Shown here piece after piece: positions 53,060 through 63,641 of a DNA stretch of 64,000 nucleotides. The stretch lies in assembly GCF_030268225.1 (NCBI RefSeq), contig NZ_BSQG01000003.1, positions 406,991 to 470,990 on the forward strand. Direction: 5' to 3'. The notes below the pieces were generated by a model. It saw nothing but the letters and a program-made list of their open reading frames with translations, ran no database searches and was not told the DNA's origin. This DNA comes from Nocardiopsis ansamitocini (lineage in GTDB: Bacteria > Actinomycetota > Actinomycetes > Streptosporangiales > Streptosporangiaceae). Position 1 is the stretch's first letter, and each line of letters opens with the position of its first letter. The translations under genes were made by a program, and so were the position numbers.

Positions 53060-55468
53060 TTGGGGCGCGAGCACGAACCCCGGGCCGCACAGCGGCCTAA
53101 GGCGTCCTCGCTGCAGCGGATACGCGCGGCCTACGACCGTCTTCCGCTCCAGACCCGTTTGCTCGCCGGCCTGGGAGTGCTGGTCGCCGCGGCGCTGGTG
53201 GCCTTCGTCGCCGGATTCCCGGTCCTTTCCGGACTGGCCGTGGCACTCATGCTTCTCGGCTTGTTCGCGGCACTGATGCGCTCCTCGGCCGCCATCGCCA
53301 CCGCCGGCGTGTGCGTGCTGTGGGTGCTCATCGCCTACCCACTGTTCCTGATGTCGCTCGGGCCGGCGCCCATCCTGCTCCTGTTGCCGGTCCTGCCGTT
53401 GGCGGTCTCGTTGATCGCCACCAGGATCACCGCTTTCCCGGTCTGGCACACGACGCTGCTCTCGTTGCTGCTCGGCCTGATCCTGGGCTTCGCCGTGGCG
53501 CTGACCAGTATGATCACCGACGCCGTTCCACCGGCCGCGGGTGTCCTCACCACTGTCGGGGCGGCCCTCGCCGCGCTGCTGTGGCGGGCGGTCGCCGGAC
53601 GGCGGTTGACCGCCGAGATGCGCAAGTACCAGCCTTCCGGCGGCCACACCGGTTCCTCCGACCACCGCGGCGCCCCACAGGACCGGCTTCGCTCGCACAG
53701 CGGGCCCGGGACACAGACCGGTACCGACACCGATCCCCAAGAGCCGGTCCCGGTCCACGAGGCGCTCGCCCAGTTGGAGGCGATGATTGGTCTGGACCCG
53801 GTCAAGCAGCAGGTCAGGGCCATCGCTGCATCGATCGAAGCCGCCCGGCTGCGCGCCGATGCCGGATACGTCGTGGACAAGCCCCTGCGCCACCTCGTCT
53901 TCTCCGGTCCCCCCGGCACCGGCAAGACCAGCGTGGCCCGCACCCTGGCCACCATCTTCCATTCCTTCGGCCTGCTGCCCTCACCCCGCGTGGTCGAAGC
54001 CCAGCGCGCCGACCTCGTGGGCGAGTACCTCGGAGCAACCGCCATCAAGACCAACGAGCTGGTGGATCGGGCATTGGGCGGTGTGCTGTTCATCGATGAG
54101 GCGTACTCCCTGGTCAACGATGGTGATGGCCAGCCGGACCGGTTCGGCAACGAAGCGGTGCAGACACTCCTCAAGCGGGCCGAGGACGATCGCGACAACC
54201 TCGTGGTCATCCTCGCCGGGTACCACGAGGAGATGGACCGCTTCCTCGCCTCCAACCCCGGTCTTGCCTCACGGTTCGCCACCCGCGTCACTTTCCCCAG
54301 CTACTCCCCGGACGAGTTGCAGCGCATTGCCGAGGCCCTTTTCGATCAGCGCGGCGACGTCCTGGACGGTCCCGCCCGCCCCGAACTGCGGCTGCGACTC
54401 GACCAGGTCGAACGCCAGGGTGCGGTCGACGTGTTGGGGAACGGTCGGTTCGCCCGCTCCCTGGTGGAGAAGGCCGCCGAGGCCAGGGACGTGCGGGTGG
54501 TGACCACGAATGGGACCGAAGGGCGGCCCGAGGCCCACGACCTCGTGACGGTGCGCGCAGCAGACGTCGCCGCCGCCTATGACGAGCTGACCGCGCGCCT
54601 CCCCGGCTTCGCCAAGACGCCCGATGTCGCCGAGGCCCTTGCCGAACTGGACGCCCTGATCGGCCTGGAACCGGTCAAGCAGCAGGTCAAAGCGATCGCG
54701 GCGCAGTTGCAGGTTGCCAAGCTGCGACAGGGGCAGGGGCTGCGTACGCATCCCCCCATGCGTCACTTCGTCTTCTCCGGCCCGCCGGGCACCGGTAAGA
54801 CGTCGGTGGCGCGCATCCTGGGCCGCGTGTTCGCGTCCCTGGGGCTGCTCAACCGCCCCGACGTCGTCGAGGTCGGTCGAGCCGACCTGGTGGGCGAGCA
54901 CCTGGGCGCCACGGCGGTCAAGACCAACAAGGTGGTGGATCGGGCACTGGGCGGTGTGCTCTTCGTCGACGAGGCGTACTCCCTGGTCAACCCGGGGTAC
55001 AGCGGAGGCGACGCGTTTGGCGCAGAGGCCATCCAGACGCTGCTCAAGCGGGCCGAGGACGATCGCTCCCGACTGGTCATCGTGCTCGCCGGTTATCCGG
55101 CGGACATGGACCGCTTCCTCACCAGCAACGCCGGCCTCTCCTCGCGTTTCAACGTCAGGGTGGCCTTCCCCAGCTACTCGCCCACGGAACTGACCGAGAT
55201 CGCCGAACTGGTGGCCGACCAGACCGGGGACCTCTTCGACGGCGAGGCCCGCGAGGACCTGCTCCAGATCTTCGGCTACGTGTGCGACGGCGGTTGGATC
55301 GACGAGTTCGGCAACGGCCGATTCGCCCGTTCCCTGTTCGAGAAGGCGTGCTCCTACCGGGACCTGCGCGTGTCCGAAGGGATCGGCGCTGACTTGAGCG
55401 CAGCCGAGTTGACCACGGTGACCAGCGTCGACCTGCGCGAAGCCTATTCGGAGATCACTCAGCGCTAG
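53060..55468 (+). CDS. Membrane-anchored tandem CbxX/CfqX-type AAA+ ATPase
   Basis: This 802-residue protein has about five N-terminal membrane segments (residues about 30-185), a linker, and two CbxX-type AAA+ domains. Domain 1 has Walker A GPPGTGKT (about 282) and Walker B FIDEAYSLVN. Domain 2 has GPPGTGKT (about 573) and FVDEAYSLVN. Each also has the arginine-finger region NGRFARSL. The two halves share long identical DNA runs, a sign of internal duplication. TTG 53060 is preceded by GAGGGGGCAG. CbxX/EccA-like ATPases remodel protein complexes (Rubisco, ESX secretion). Tandem domains fused to membrane helices are less usual. Substrate unknown. Confidence 0.88.
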   Translation: MGREHEPRAAQRPKASSLQRIRAAYDRLPLQTRLLAGLGVLVAAALVAFVAGFPVLSGLAVALMLLGLFAALMRSSAAIATAGVCVLWVLIAYPLFLMSLGPAPILLLLPVLPLAVSLIATRITAFPVWHTTLLSLLLGLILGFAVALTSMITDAVPPAAGVLTTVGAALAALLWRAVAGRRLTAEMRKYQPSGGHTGSSDHRGAPQDRLRSHSGPGTQTGTDTDPQEPVPVHEALAQLEAMIGLDPVKQQVRAIAASIEAARLRADAGYVVDKPLRHLVFSGPPGTGKTSVARTLATIFHSFGLLPSPRVVEAQRADLVGEYLGATAIKTNELVDRALGGVLFIDEAYSLVNDGDGQPDRFGNEAVQTLLKRAEDDRDNLVVILAGYHEEMDRFLASNPGLASRFATRVTFPSYSPDELQRIAEALFDQRGDVLDGPARPELRLRLDQVERQGAVDVLGNGRFARSLVEKAAEARDVRVVTTNGTEGRPEAHDLVTVRAADVAAAYDELTARLPGFAKTPDVAEALAELDALIGLEPVKQQVKAIAAQLQVAKLRQGQGLRTHPPMRHFVFSGPPGTGKTSVARILGRVFASLGLLNRPDVVEVGRADLVGEHLGATAVKTNKVVDRALGGVLFVDEAYSLVNPGYSGGDAFGAEAIQTLLKRAEDDRSRLVIVLAGYPADMDRFLTSNAGLSSRFNVRVAFPSYSPTELTEIAELVADQTGDLFDGEAREDLLQIFGYVCDGGWIDEFGNGRFARSLFEKACSYRDLRVSEGIGADLSAAELTTVTSVDLREAYSEITQR

Positions 55469-55575
55469 CCTGCCCACACCGGCGGGATGCGCCCGGTACG
55501 GCCGAGCGTACTGCGGGGGCGGGCCGGTGCGGCCGGCGCCTTTCGGAGTTCGGCGGAGAAAGAGCCGCCCACTGC

Positions 55576-55581
55576 TAGGGT
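55576..55581 (+). promoter_or_regulatory. Probable -10 of the nucleotidyltransferase gene (leaderless)
   Basis: TAGGGT lies six bases before the ATG at 55588, with no ribosome binding site between. Confidence 0.4.
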
Positions 55582-55587
55582 CCGCTC

Positions 55588-56316
55588 ATGAGTCGTTCCA
55601 GCGAGCCCATTCGCCAGGCCGTCATCCTGGCCGGAGGCCAGGCCACCCGCCTGCGTCCCTACACCGACACCCGTCCCAAGGCCATGGTCGAGGTCGCCGG
55701 CCGGCCGATCGTCGACTACCAATTGGAATGGCTTGCCCGGCACGGTGTCGAACACGTGGTGGTGTCCTGTGGGTACAAGGCCGAGGTGCTGCGCGAGCAC
55801 CTGACGGCCCGTGACCATGGGCCCGAGGTCACGCTCCTGGTCGAAGACGAGCCGCTGGGCCGCGGCGGCGCGCTGCGCTTCGCCGCCTCCGGCCTCAAAG
55901 ACGACACAGCCCCCTACTTCGCCCTCAACGGCGATGTCCTGACCTGGTTCCCGTTGGACGAGTTCACCACCTACCACCGGGAGCAGGGCGGCTTGGTCAC
56001 CCTGGCGCTGGCCCAGTACCGCACCACCTGGGGCATCGTGGACGTCACCGACAGCGGGCTGGTCGAGGGGTTCACCCAGAGCCCGCTGCTACCGTTCTGG
56101 ATCAACGCGGGCGTCTACATCTTCGAGTCCGGTACCACTCCGTTGCTGCCGGTCAAGGGCGACCACGAGTCCAGTACCTTCCCCGAACTCGCGCAACAGG
56201 GCCGCCTCTTCGGCTACCGCATCGACGGCTTCTGGCGCGGTGTGGACACCGTCAAGGACGTGAAGGAGGCCAGCGAACAGGTCCCCGGCGTCCTTCGGGG
56301 TCTCGCCACCGACTGA
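55588..56316 (+). CDS. Sugar-phosphate nucleotidyltransferase
   Basis: This 242-residue protein carries the nucleotidyltransferase signature LAGGQATRLRPYTDTRPKAM (about residues 11-30) with VAGRPIVDYQLEWL, and later FALNGDVLTWFP and FWRGVDTVKD. These enzymes make NDP-sugars from sugar-1-phosphate and NTP (glucose-1-P or mannose-1-P type). The short length and absence of a C-terminal hexapeptide or CBS region match the stand-alone form. The specific sugar cannot be told. It follows the AAA+ gene by 119 bases. Confidence 0.9.
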   Translation: MSRSSEPIRQAVILAGGQATRLRPYTDTRPKAMVEVAGRPIVDYQLEWLARHGVEHVVVSCGYKAEVLREHLTARDHGPEVTLLVEDEPLGRGGALRFAASGLKDDTAPYFALNGDVLTWFPLDEFTTYHREQGGLVTLALAQYRTTWGIVDVTDSGLVEGFTQSPLLPFWINAGVYIFESGTTPLLPVKGDHESSTFPELAQQGRLFGYRIDGFWRGVDTVKDVKEASEQVPGVLRGLATD

Positions 56317-56403
56317 CCCGTCGCCCCGCCGGTGCGGGCCCCGCCGTGTGCAGCAGCGGCCCGGCGGCCGTGCCCCGCGCCGGTGGAGTCGTGACCGCTC
56401 AGG

Positions 56404-58014
56404 TCAGAGCTCGTCCAACCCCTTGCTCAGCGACTCCTCATCCTCGGCTTCGGCGATGGCGTCCAAGAGCGACTCCAGTACCGCCGGCCGGGTGTGCCCA
56501 CGGTCCAGCAGGCGCTGCGCCGCGCTCCACAGGTTGGCCGGATCGCCTCGCCACAGTCGGTCGGCCAGTCGTTCGTGCGCGGCCACAGCCTCCTCGTCCA
56601 CCTCCTGACGATCGTGCCTCGCCTCCTCGCCGGCGGAGTGCCGGCCCCGTGCCGGGCGCGGATCGTCATAGGCACCGAAATGGTCCAGGAGCAGCAGGGC
56701 GCGACGCCCCGCCGCAGTGGTGGGGTCGAAATCCCCGTCGTTTTCGCTCAGCAGATCCCCCGCCAGCAGCGGGAAGGCGAACATACGACGGGGAAGGGCT
56801 GCGAGGTCGCCGTCGGGCAACAGCCGTCTCATCACCTCGCGGCGCAGACCGAAGGCGGACGAGGGGTCCCAGTAGGAGCGGGAGAAGACCGCGGTCGCCT
56901 CCCACACCGCGTCCACTGTGGCGTGCAGTGCGATCTCGGGGAGCCCCTGGAACGGTCCGGCCCAGCGGATCCAGGCAGCAAGCACGTGCGGCATCGCCTC
57001 CTGTTCCTCCGGCAGCAGCACCACGCGACGGGGTAGCCAGTTCAGCATGAAGGCGTCCACCTTGCGCGGACTCATCCGCAGCGGCCGGCCGAAGTCGGCG
57101 TCGCAACCGTAGTCGATGATGTGATCGGCGCACCTGCTGGCGGCGTAGCTGTCGGAGAGGTCCGACGCAGCGCTGGAGGCAAGAAACCGCGCTGCGAGGG
57201 TTGCACGACGATCGCGTCGCCACGCACCCGAACGGCCCGGTTGTTCGCGGGGGAGCGTACGCGCCCTGGCCCGGATGAGGGGGAGCAGCGCCAGAAGGGG
57301 GCCTGCGGGTTCGTACCCCGGTCCTTCGTCGGGTGTCGCCGCGACGAGGCGGTCGGTGCGCTCCAGGGCGGAGGTGAGCAGGGTGTGCGCCCGCTCGTGG
57401 CTGATCTGGGTGAAGTTGCGCATCGGGTCGCTGCTCGCCTCTTCGGTACAGTGCTCGAGCAGCTGGTCGACCTTCGTGCTCACCCAGGCGTCGCGCAGGA
57501 TGCCGCCGGCGTTGTGGTCGATGATGGTGATCAGCGCGTGTTCGGTTGCGTCGGGACCGTGTCCGTGATCCCGGCGAAAGGTGCACACGAGTTCATCGGC
57601 GTCGCCGAACTTGGACCTGGACAGGTGCGCTTCGACGGGGTGCGCAAGGGCGGGGGAGCCACCCCACGTGGGGCGGGCGATCCCTTGCTCGACCAATGAA
57701 CGCGCTCCGCGCATCGCCACCGAACGGTGCCGGTGGGAGGATCCCAGGGCCGCGACGCCGGCGAGTAGTGCCAGTGCTGCGGGGGTGGCGGCCTGTCGGG
57801 CGTAGTCCAGCAGGCCCTCGCCGAGGACCTGTTCGATGTCGACTCCGGGAATGCGGCTTGCCCGCCAGGCGCCCAAGAGTTCGCTGACGACCAGTTCGGC
57901 GTCGAGCGGATGCCGTATCGCCAGTAGCGCGCGTGCTGCACGCAGCATTTCGGCGAAGACCTCGTCGGGCGGGGACGCCGACCCCGACGCGTGGCCGTGG
58001 GGAGGTAGGGGCAC
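56404..58014 (-). CDS. Large helical hypothetical protein
   Basis: This 536-residue soluble protein starts at GTG 58014, which has TACTCT six bases upstream and no ribosome binding site (leaderless); TTG 58032 is a longer alternative. It is predominantly alpha-helical (EMLRAARALLAIRHPLDAEL, LLEHCTEEASSDPMRNF, RPAVLESLLDAIAEAEDEES). Block DHIIDYGCDADFGRPLRMSP is the most distinctive. No known domain is recognised. Its conserved look and size suggest a real actinobacterial protein of unknown function. It has no signal or membrane segment. Confidence 0.75.
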   Translation of the reverse strand: MPLPPHGHASGSASPPDEVFAEMLRAARALLAIRHPLDAELVVSELLGAWRASRIPGVDIEQVLGEGLLDYARQAATPAALALLAGVAALGSSHRHRSVAMRGARSLVEQGIARPTWGGSPALAHPVEAHLSRSKFGDADELVCTFRRDHGHGPDATEHALITIIDHNAGGILRDAWVSTKVDQLLEHCTEEASSDPMRNFTQISHERAHTLLTSALERTDRLVAATPDEGPGYEPAGPLLALLPLIRARARTLPREQPGRSGAWRRDRRATLAARFLASSAASDLSDSYAASRCADHIIDYGCDADFGRPLRMSPRKVDAFMLNWLPRRVVLLPEEQEAMPHVLAAWIRWAGPFQGLPEIALHATVDAVWEATAVFSRSYWDPSSAFGLRREVMRRLLPDGDLAALPRRMFAFPLLAGDLLSENDGDFDPTTAAGRRALLLLDHFGAYDDPRPARGRHSAGEEARHDRQEVDEEAVAAHERLADRLWRGDPANLWSAAQRLLDRGHTRPAVLESLLDAIAEAEDEESLSKGLDEL

Positions 58015-58135
58015 CCATTGAGAGTATGGCAAGGCCCGCTGTGTGTCTGGAAAGTCGTGCCGTGCCCGGGTGTCCGGTTTGGCGGTCGGGGCGCGCTCCC
58101 TGGGAATCGGTGGTGAGGCGCGCGCGTCCCGTTCG

Positions 58136-58378
58136 CTAGCTCAACTCGCCGTTGCGCGGCTGGGGCGTCGACGGGGGTTCGGACTTGATGAGGGCCCGCA
58201 GGTGCTCCCGGGCGATTCGTTCGACGAGTGCCGGGGTTGCCTCGAAGCCGAGATGTTCGGCACACCGCCAGGTGTCAGCCACACAACGTTCGACCGAACG
58301 TTGCGGCAGCACCTGGAACTCGGTATGCAACCTGGCAGTGACCCGTTGCACGTCAACGGGTTGGTACGTCTTGAGCAT
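58136..58378 (-). CDS. Small helical hypothetical protein
   Basis: This is an 80-residue protein with three helices (VDVQRVTARLHTEFQVLPQ, SVERCVADTWRCAEHLGFE, ALVERIAREHLRALI). The pattern resembles small three-helix actinobacterial proteins of unknown function. ATG 58378 has no strong ribosome binding site. It lies about 120 bases upstream of the large hypothetical gene on the same strand. Confidence 0.6.
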   Translation of the reverse strand: MLKTYQPVDVQRVTARLHTEFQVLPQRSVERCVADTWRCAEHLGFEATPALVERIAREHLRALIKSEPPSTPQPRNGELS

Positions 58379-59126
58379 CCGCGCTCACGCCCCCTCTGGC
58401 GTTGGCCTGGACGGTGACCACCATCCATTTCACAACGTCGGATCAGGGTGTCAAGACCTGGAAACGGAGCTCTTGCCCAACTTTGGTGTTGCCATGGACA
58501 CACTGGACCAGGATCATTGCCTTGGACTGGGCAACCGGTGGTCTCGCCCCTGTCCGACGCGCGGTACGTCCGGCGGTGCCGGAGGCTGCCGTTGCCCCGG
58601 CGATGCCGGGGCAACGAGGCCGCGCTCCGAACTTAGCGACGAGGTCGCCGCTGGTGGGGAAGCCACACGCGAACAACTTTCGGTCATCGTGGAATCTGTG
58701 GCGATCACCAGTCCTACCGGGTATTTTGTCCGGATAGTTCGCGCTTGGTGGCCGAAAAGGTTGACCGAAATGGTCGAACCTTCCGCATGTAAGACTGTTA
58801 ACGCATATTCTTTACTTTCCGCGATCGCATCGGGCTTTCAACCTGGAGTGACCCGGCGGCGTTAAGCCGAGGTGGCCTATGCTTGGCCGGTGCGGTTGCA
58901 GGTGGTGCCGTTAACTCGGGAGGGTCTACGGACACCCGACGCGCCTTGGCGCCTGGGCCTTCAGGCGGGGAATCAGGAGTGGTCACCGCAATCACAGGCC
59001 GGTCCCCCGTGACGCTGGGGGCGGACCGCACCTCTGGTAGATGAGGCGATGTTCGTTATGCTGCCGGCGTTCGATAGCCCGAAGCCCCCCTCCAACGACG
59101 GGGAAAGGACCCCGGAGGTGTCACGA
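58379..59126. other. Non-coding stretch of about 750 bases with a strong hairpin
   Basis: No convincing gene is seen on either strand. It holds a perfect 11-bp hairpin, GTTGCCCCGGC-GAT-GCCGGGGCAAC (58591-58615), and an A/T-rich part around 58760-58830 that probably contains the promoter of the phosphatase gene. An in-frame ATG at 59049 could extend that gene by 26 residues. Confidence 0.4.
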
Positions 59127-61211
59127 ATGAGCACCGAGACGTCCGTTCCGCCTCCCCGGTTCTCCCAGCTGAATCCGGTCGACGCCGCGCTGCTGGAAAC
59201 CCTCCTGAAAGAGGCGCCCATCGGGTTTGCCTTCTTCACCCCGGACTCGCGTTTCCAGCGGGTCAATCGCACCCTCGCCGCGATCTACGGCCTGGCCTCC
59301 GAGGACTGCCACGGCTGCACCCCCACCGAGATCCTGGGCTCCTCCGACGCCGCGGCCCACGAGAGCGCGCTGGCTGCGGTGCTGGCGGGAGAGGCAGTGG
59401 TCACCAGCGACCACCACCTCATCGGGGGCACCCCCAATCAACCGGACGACGACCGTCACTGGGCGATGTCGTGGTTCCCCGCCTACGGAATCGAGGGCGA
59501 GATCACCGGAGCCGCGCTCATCGCTGTGGACATCAGCGAGCGACACAAGGCCGAGGTCACGCTGCGCCGCAGCGAGGAGCGTTACCGTGCTCTGCTCCAA
59601 GCGGGAAACCAGATCGTATGGGCAGCCGCGCCCGACGGTCGTGCCCACGAGGACTGCCCGGAGTGGCGTGCTGTCACCGGCCAGTCCGAGGAGGAGTACC
59701 TCTCCCGCGGCTGGTTGTCCGCACTGCACCCCGACGATCTGGAACGCGCCGAGCTGGCCTGGGGCGACGCCATCGAGGACCGCACCATCTACGACGCCAC
59801 CTTCCGGGTTCGCGTCCGTTCCGGCGAGTACCGCCACTACCACTCCCGTGCGGTGCCGTTGGTCCGTGGCGAGCAGATCCTGGAGTGGGTCGGTACGCAC
59901 GCGGACGTCACCACCCAGCGCGACGCCGAAGAGGTTCGCCAGCGCCTCACCCAGCAGTTGGAGAAGGCCGCAATGCGTACGGTGCGCTTGCAAAAGGCCA
60001 CCTCGGACCTTGCCGAGGCGCTGACCGTCGACCAGGTGGTGCGGGTCATGACCGAGATCGGCGACACCGCGGTGGGGGTGTTTCGCACCGCTGTGGCCAT
60101 GCTCGACCGGGAGCGGTTGCGCTTGCAGTTGCTCAACCCCGACGGCATTCCCGACGTCCCCGGTGCGCCGCCCAGCGAGGTCGGGCTGGAATTCCTCAGC
60201 ACCATGACCCTTGCGGTCCGTGAGGGGCGCCCGATCATCGCGGAGTCGCCCGAGGCGTTCCTGGAACTGATGGAGGAGCACGAGAACGCCTCGGCATACA
60301 TCGCGCACACCGATGAGCGGGCCTGGGTGGCGCTGCCGCTCATGAGCGCAGGCCGACCACTGGGAGCGCTGCGTTTCGCCTTCCGTGAGGAGCGCGAGAT
60401 CTCCGACGAGGAGAAAGTCTTCCTCGAAGCGCTCGCCGGCCAGTGTGCACTGGCGCTGGAGCGCGCAACGCTCTACGAGCGGGAGCACAGCACGGCGGAG
60501 GCGTTGCAGAACAGTCTGCTGCCCGAGGCGCTCCCTGATGTTCGGGGCATCAAGTTCGCCCAGCTCTACAATCCCGGGACCAAGTACGTCCAGGTCGGCG
60601 GCGACTGGTACGACGCTTTCAGGCTCGCCGACGGCCGGGTGGCCGGAGTGCTCGGCGACGTCATGGGCAAGGGCATCAAGGCGGCAACCGGCATGAGCCG
60701 GGTACGCAACGCCCTGCGTGCGCTGGCCTTCAGCATGCCCGAGCCGGCCGATGTGCTGACCGGCCTGGACCGGATGTTCGATGCGACGGAGAGTGAAGAC
60801 CAGATCACGACGCTGATCTATTTCGTCCTGGACCCGGAGACCGGCCGAGGGCATCTCGGCAACGCCGGCCACCTGCCCGCCCTGCTCATCGCCCCGGACG
60901 CGACCCCGCAACTGCTGGAGATGGACAAATCCACTCCGCTCGGCGTGCCGCTTCCCCGAGAGCACCATAATTTTTTCGTGCCACCCGGTAACACTGCCGT
61001 CCTCTATTCCGATGGACTAGTAGAGAACCGCAAGCGTTCCGCGGGAGCGGGTCTCGACGAACTTGTTACCGTAGCGTCGCAAGCACCGGCGGAGGTGGTG
61101 GGCGATCCACAGAAAATCCTCAAGTACCTTGTGGAGAGGATGCTCACGGGGTACGAGCAGGATGACGATGTAACCTTGCTCGCTGTCCACGTGCCTGCAG
61201 AGCGGGACTAG
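59127..61211 (+). CDS. PAS-PAS-GAF-SpoIIE phosphatase (PP2C-type)
   Basis: This 694-residue sensor phosphatase has two PAS domains (about 25-140 and 150-275, with [20 protein letters not shown] and [15 protein letters not shown]), a GAF domain (about 295-450, [20 protein letters not shown]) and a C-terminal SpoIIE/PP2C domain (about 470-690). The latter has [34 protein letters not shown]-type core and [12 protein letters not shown]. Such proteins dephosphorylate anti-anti-sigma factors (RsbU-like) in response to a signal, releasing stress sigma factors. ATG 59127 has GGAGG eight bases upstream; ATG 59049 is possible. It is immediately upstream of the principal sigma gene. Confidence 0.92.
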   Translation: MSTETSVPPPRFSQLNPVDAALLETLLKEAPIGFAFFTPDSRFQRVNRTLAAIYGLASEDCHGCTPTEILGSSDAAAHESALAAVLAGEAVVTSDHHLIGGTPNQPDDDRHWAMSWFPAYGIEGEITGAALIAVDISERHKAEVTLRRSEERYRALLQAGNQIVWAAAPDGRAHEDCPEWRAVTGQSEEEYLSRGWLSALHPDDLERAELAWGDAIEDRTIYDATFRVRVRSGEYRHYHSRAVPLVRGEQILEWVGTHADVTTQRDAEEVRQRLTQQLEKAAMRTVRLQKATSDLAEALTVDQVVRVMTEIGDTAVGVFRTAVAMLDRERLRLQLLNPDGIPDVPGAPPSEVGLEFLSTMTLAVREGRPIIAESPEAFLELMEEHENASAYIAHTDERAWVALPLMSAGRPLGALRFAFREEREISDEEKVFLEALAGQCALALERATLYEREHSTAEALQNSLLPEALPDVRGIKFAQLYNPGTKYVQVGGDWYDAFRLADGRVAGVLGDVMGKGIKAATGMSRVRNALRALAFSMPEPADVLTGLDRMFDATESEDQITTLIYFVLDPETGRGHLGNAGHLPALLIAPDATPQLLEMDKSTPLGVPLPREHHNFFVPPGNTAVLYSDGLVENRKRSAGAGLDELVTVASQAPAEVVGDPQKILKYLVERMLTGYEQDDDVTLLAVHVPAERD

Positions 61212-61251
61212 GTCGCGTGAGCAGCCGGTAGATAGGTCAGTGAAGAACACG

Positions 61252-61271
61252 TCCACCTTGTCCAAGGTGGG
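61252..61271 (+). other. Small palindrome in the sigA leader
   Basis: CCACCTT (61253-61259) and AAGGTGG (61264-61270) form a perfect 7-bp hairpin with loop GTCC, about 40 bases after the phosphatase stop. It could be a terminator or an operator. Confidence 0.5.
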
Positions 61272-61286
61272 ATTCAAAGATCCAGA

Positions 61287-61316
61287 GTGGTCCCCGCCAA
61301 GCGCGGGGATGATCCG
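61287..61316 (+). CRISPR. Solitary type I-E-like CRISPR repeat, copy 1
   Basis: A 30-base element starts GTGGT, has perfect arms CCCCGC and GCGGGG around a 5-base loop CAAGC, and ends ATGATCCG. This matches the structure of actinobacterial type I-E repeats (GTG..., CCCCGC-N4-GCGGGG, ...TGNTCC), with one extra loop base. No neighbouring repeat at 61-base period and no cas gene are seen. Confidence 0.55.
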
Positions 61317-61335
61317 AAACCCGACCACAGGGGCG

Positions 61336-61369
61336 TTTCATCCGCGGAACGGCATGACCCGCGGTGAAA
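61336..61369 (+). other. Hairpin between the CRISPR-like repeats
   Basis: TTTCA-T-CCGCGG (61336-61347) pairs with CCGCGG-TGAAA (61359-61369) around an 11-base loop, with one bulged T. It lies between the two repeats in the sigA leader. Confidence 0.55.
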
Positions 61370-61432
61370 ACCTTACTGGGCAGATGTGCCGAAGCGCTAG
61401 AGAAGGCGCATACGCTCAACGAGGAAAACTCA

Positions 61433-61462
61433 GTGGTTCCCCGCACGCGCGGGGTGTTCTCG
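61433..61462 (+). CRISPR. Solitary type I-E-like CRISPR repeat, copy 2
   Basis: A 30-base element starts GTGGTT, has arms CCCCGC and GCGGGG around ACGC, and ends TGTTCTCG. It has the same strand and structure as copy 1, which starts 146 bases earlier. Compared with an ideal I-E repeat it has one extra T before the stem and one base fewer after. It lies 93 bases before the sigma factor start. Confidence 0.55.
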
Positions 61463-61554
61463 GGCTTGAGCCAGGAATGCGAAGCACCTTCCTTCCCGAC
61501 TCCTCGGGTCGTCGAGTCCAGCAATCTCGCCACACGTCCGTTCGAGAGGTGTTT

Positions 61555-63216
<1,662 letters not shown>

Positions 63217-63641
63217 TCCAGGCGCTACGTACTCGATCGTGGTCTCGGTGCGGGCTGGTGGTTCTTCCTCAAGGGAGACCCCGGCCCGCACGTTTGTGCC
63301 GGTGTTCCCCGGTGGTGGACCCGGGACGGTTCACGATCGGTCCATGGTTCCCGTATCCGGGGCGCAAGCACCACCGCCGTACTGTGGGCGGACAGCCCCG
63401 TCCGCAGCCATAATGATGCAGCGTGCGGTGTATGGCCCAGATAAAGCACCGATGCAGCATTGTGACCTGGTTTCCGCGGTGGTGCGGGTGGCGTGTTCTC
63501 GCTGCCCCTGATTGCTGTGCGGCTGCCCGGGGTGGTTCCCTTCGGCTGTGCGGACACAGTTGAATCATCCCTGAGGTATGTCGGCAAATGTTATTGAAAG
63601 TCGCTTTTCCTGGTTGCCGTGATCGGTAGTCTTCTGTATCC
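63217..63641. other. Non-coding stretch after sigA
   Basis: No convincing gene is seen in 425 bases. GTGCGGGC and GCCCGCAC form an 8-bp inverted repeat with a 27-base loop starting about 50 bases after the sigA stop, a possible terminator. The last ~90 bases are A/T-richer and probably contain the promoter of the next gene (TAGTCT at 63627). Confidence 0.4.

Noticed and set aside
58402-58737. Coding frame in the gap before the phosphatase gene
   Set aside because: Trp/Thr-rich composition without motif, start site or conserved look; treated as non-coding.
61316-61432. A full CRISPR spacer between the two repeats
   Set aside because: The 116-base gap is far longer than a type I-E spacer and contains a hairpin and no third repeat, so it is not an ordinary array.
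61240-61554. N-terminal extension of the sigma factor
   Set aside because: The frame is open, but it translates the two CRISPR-like repeats and other hairpins and is not sigma-like. GTG 61555 has a ribosome binding site.
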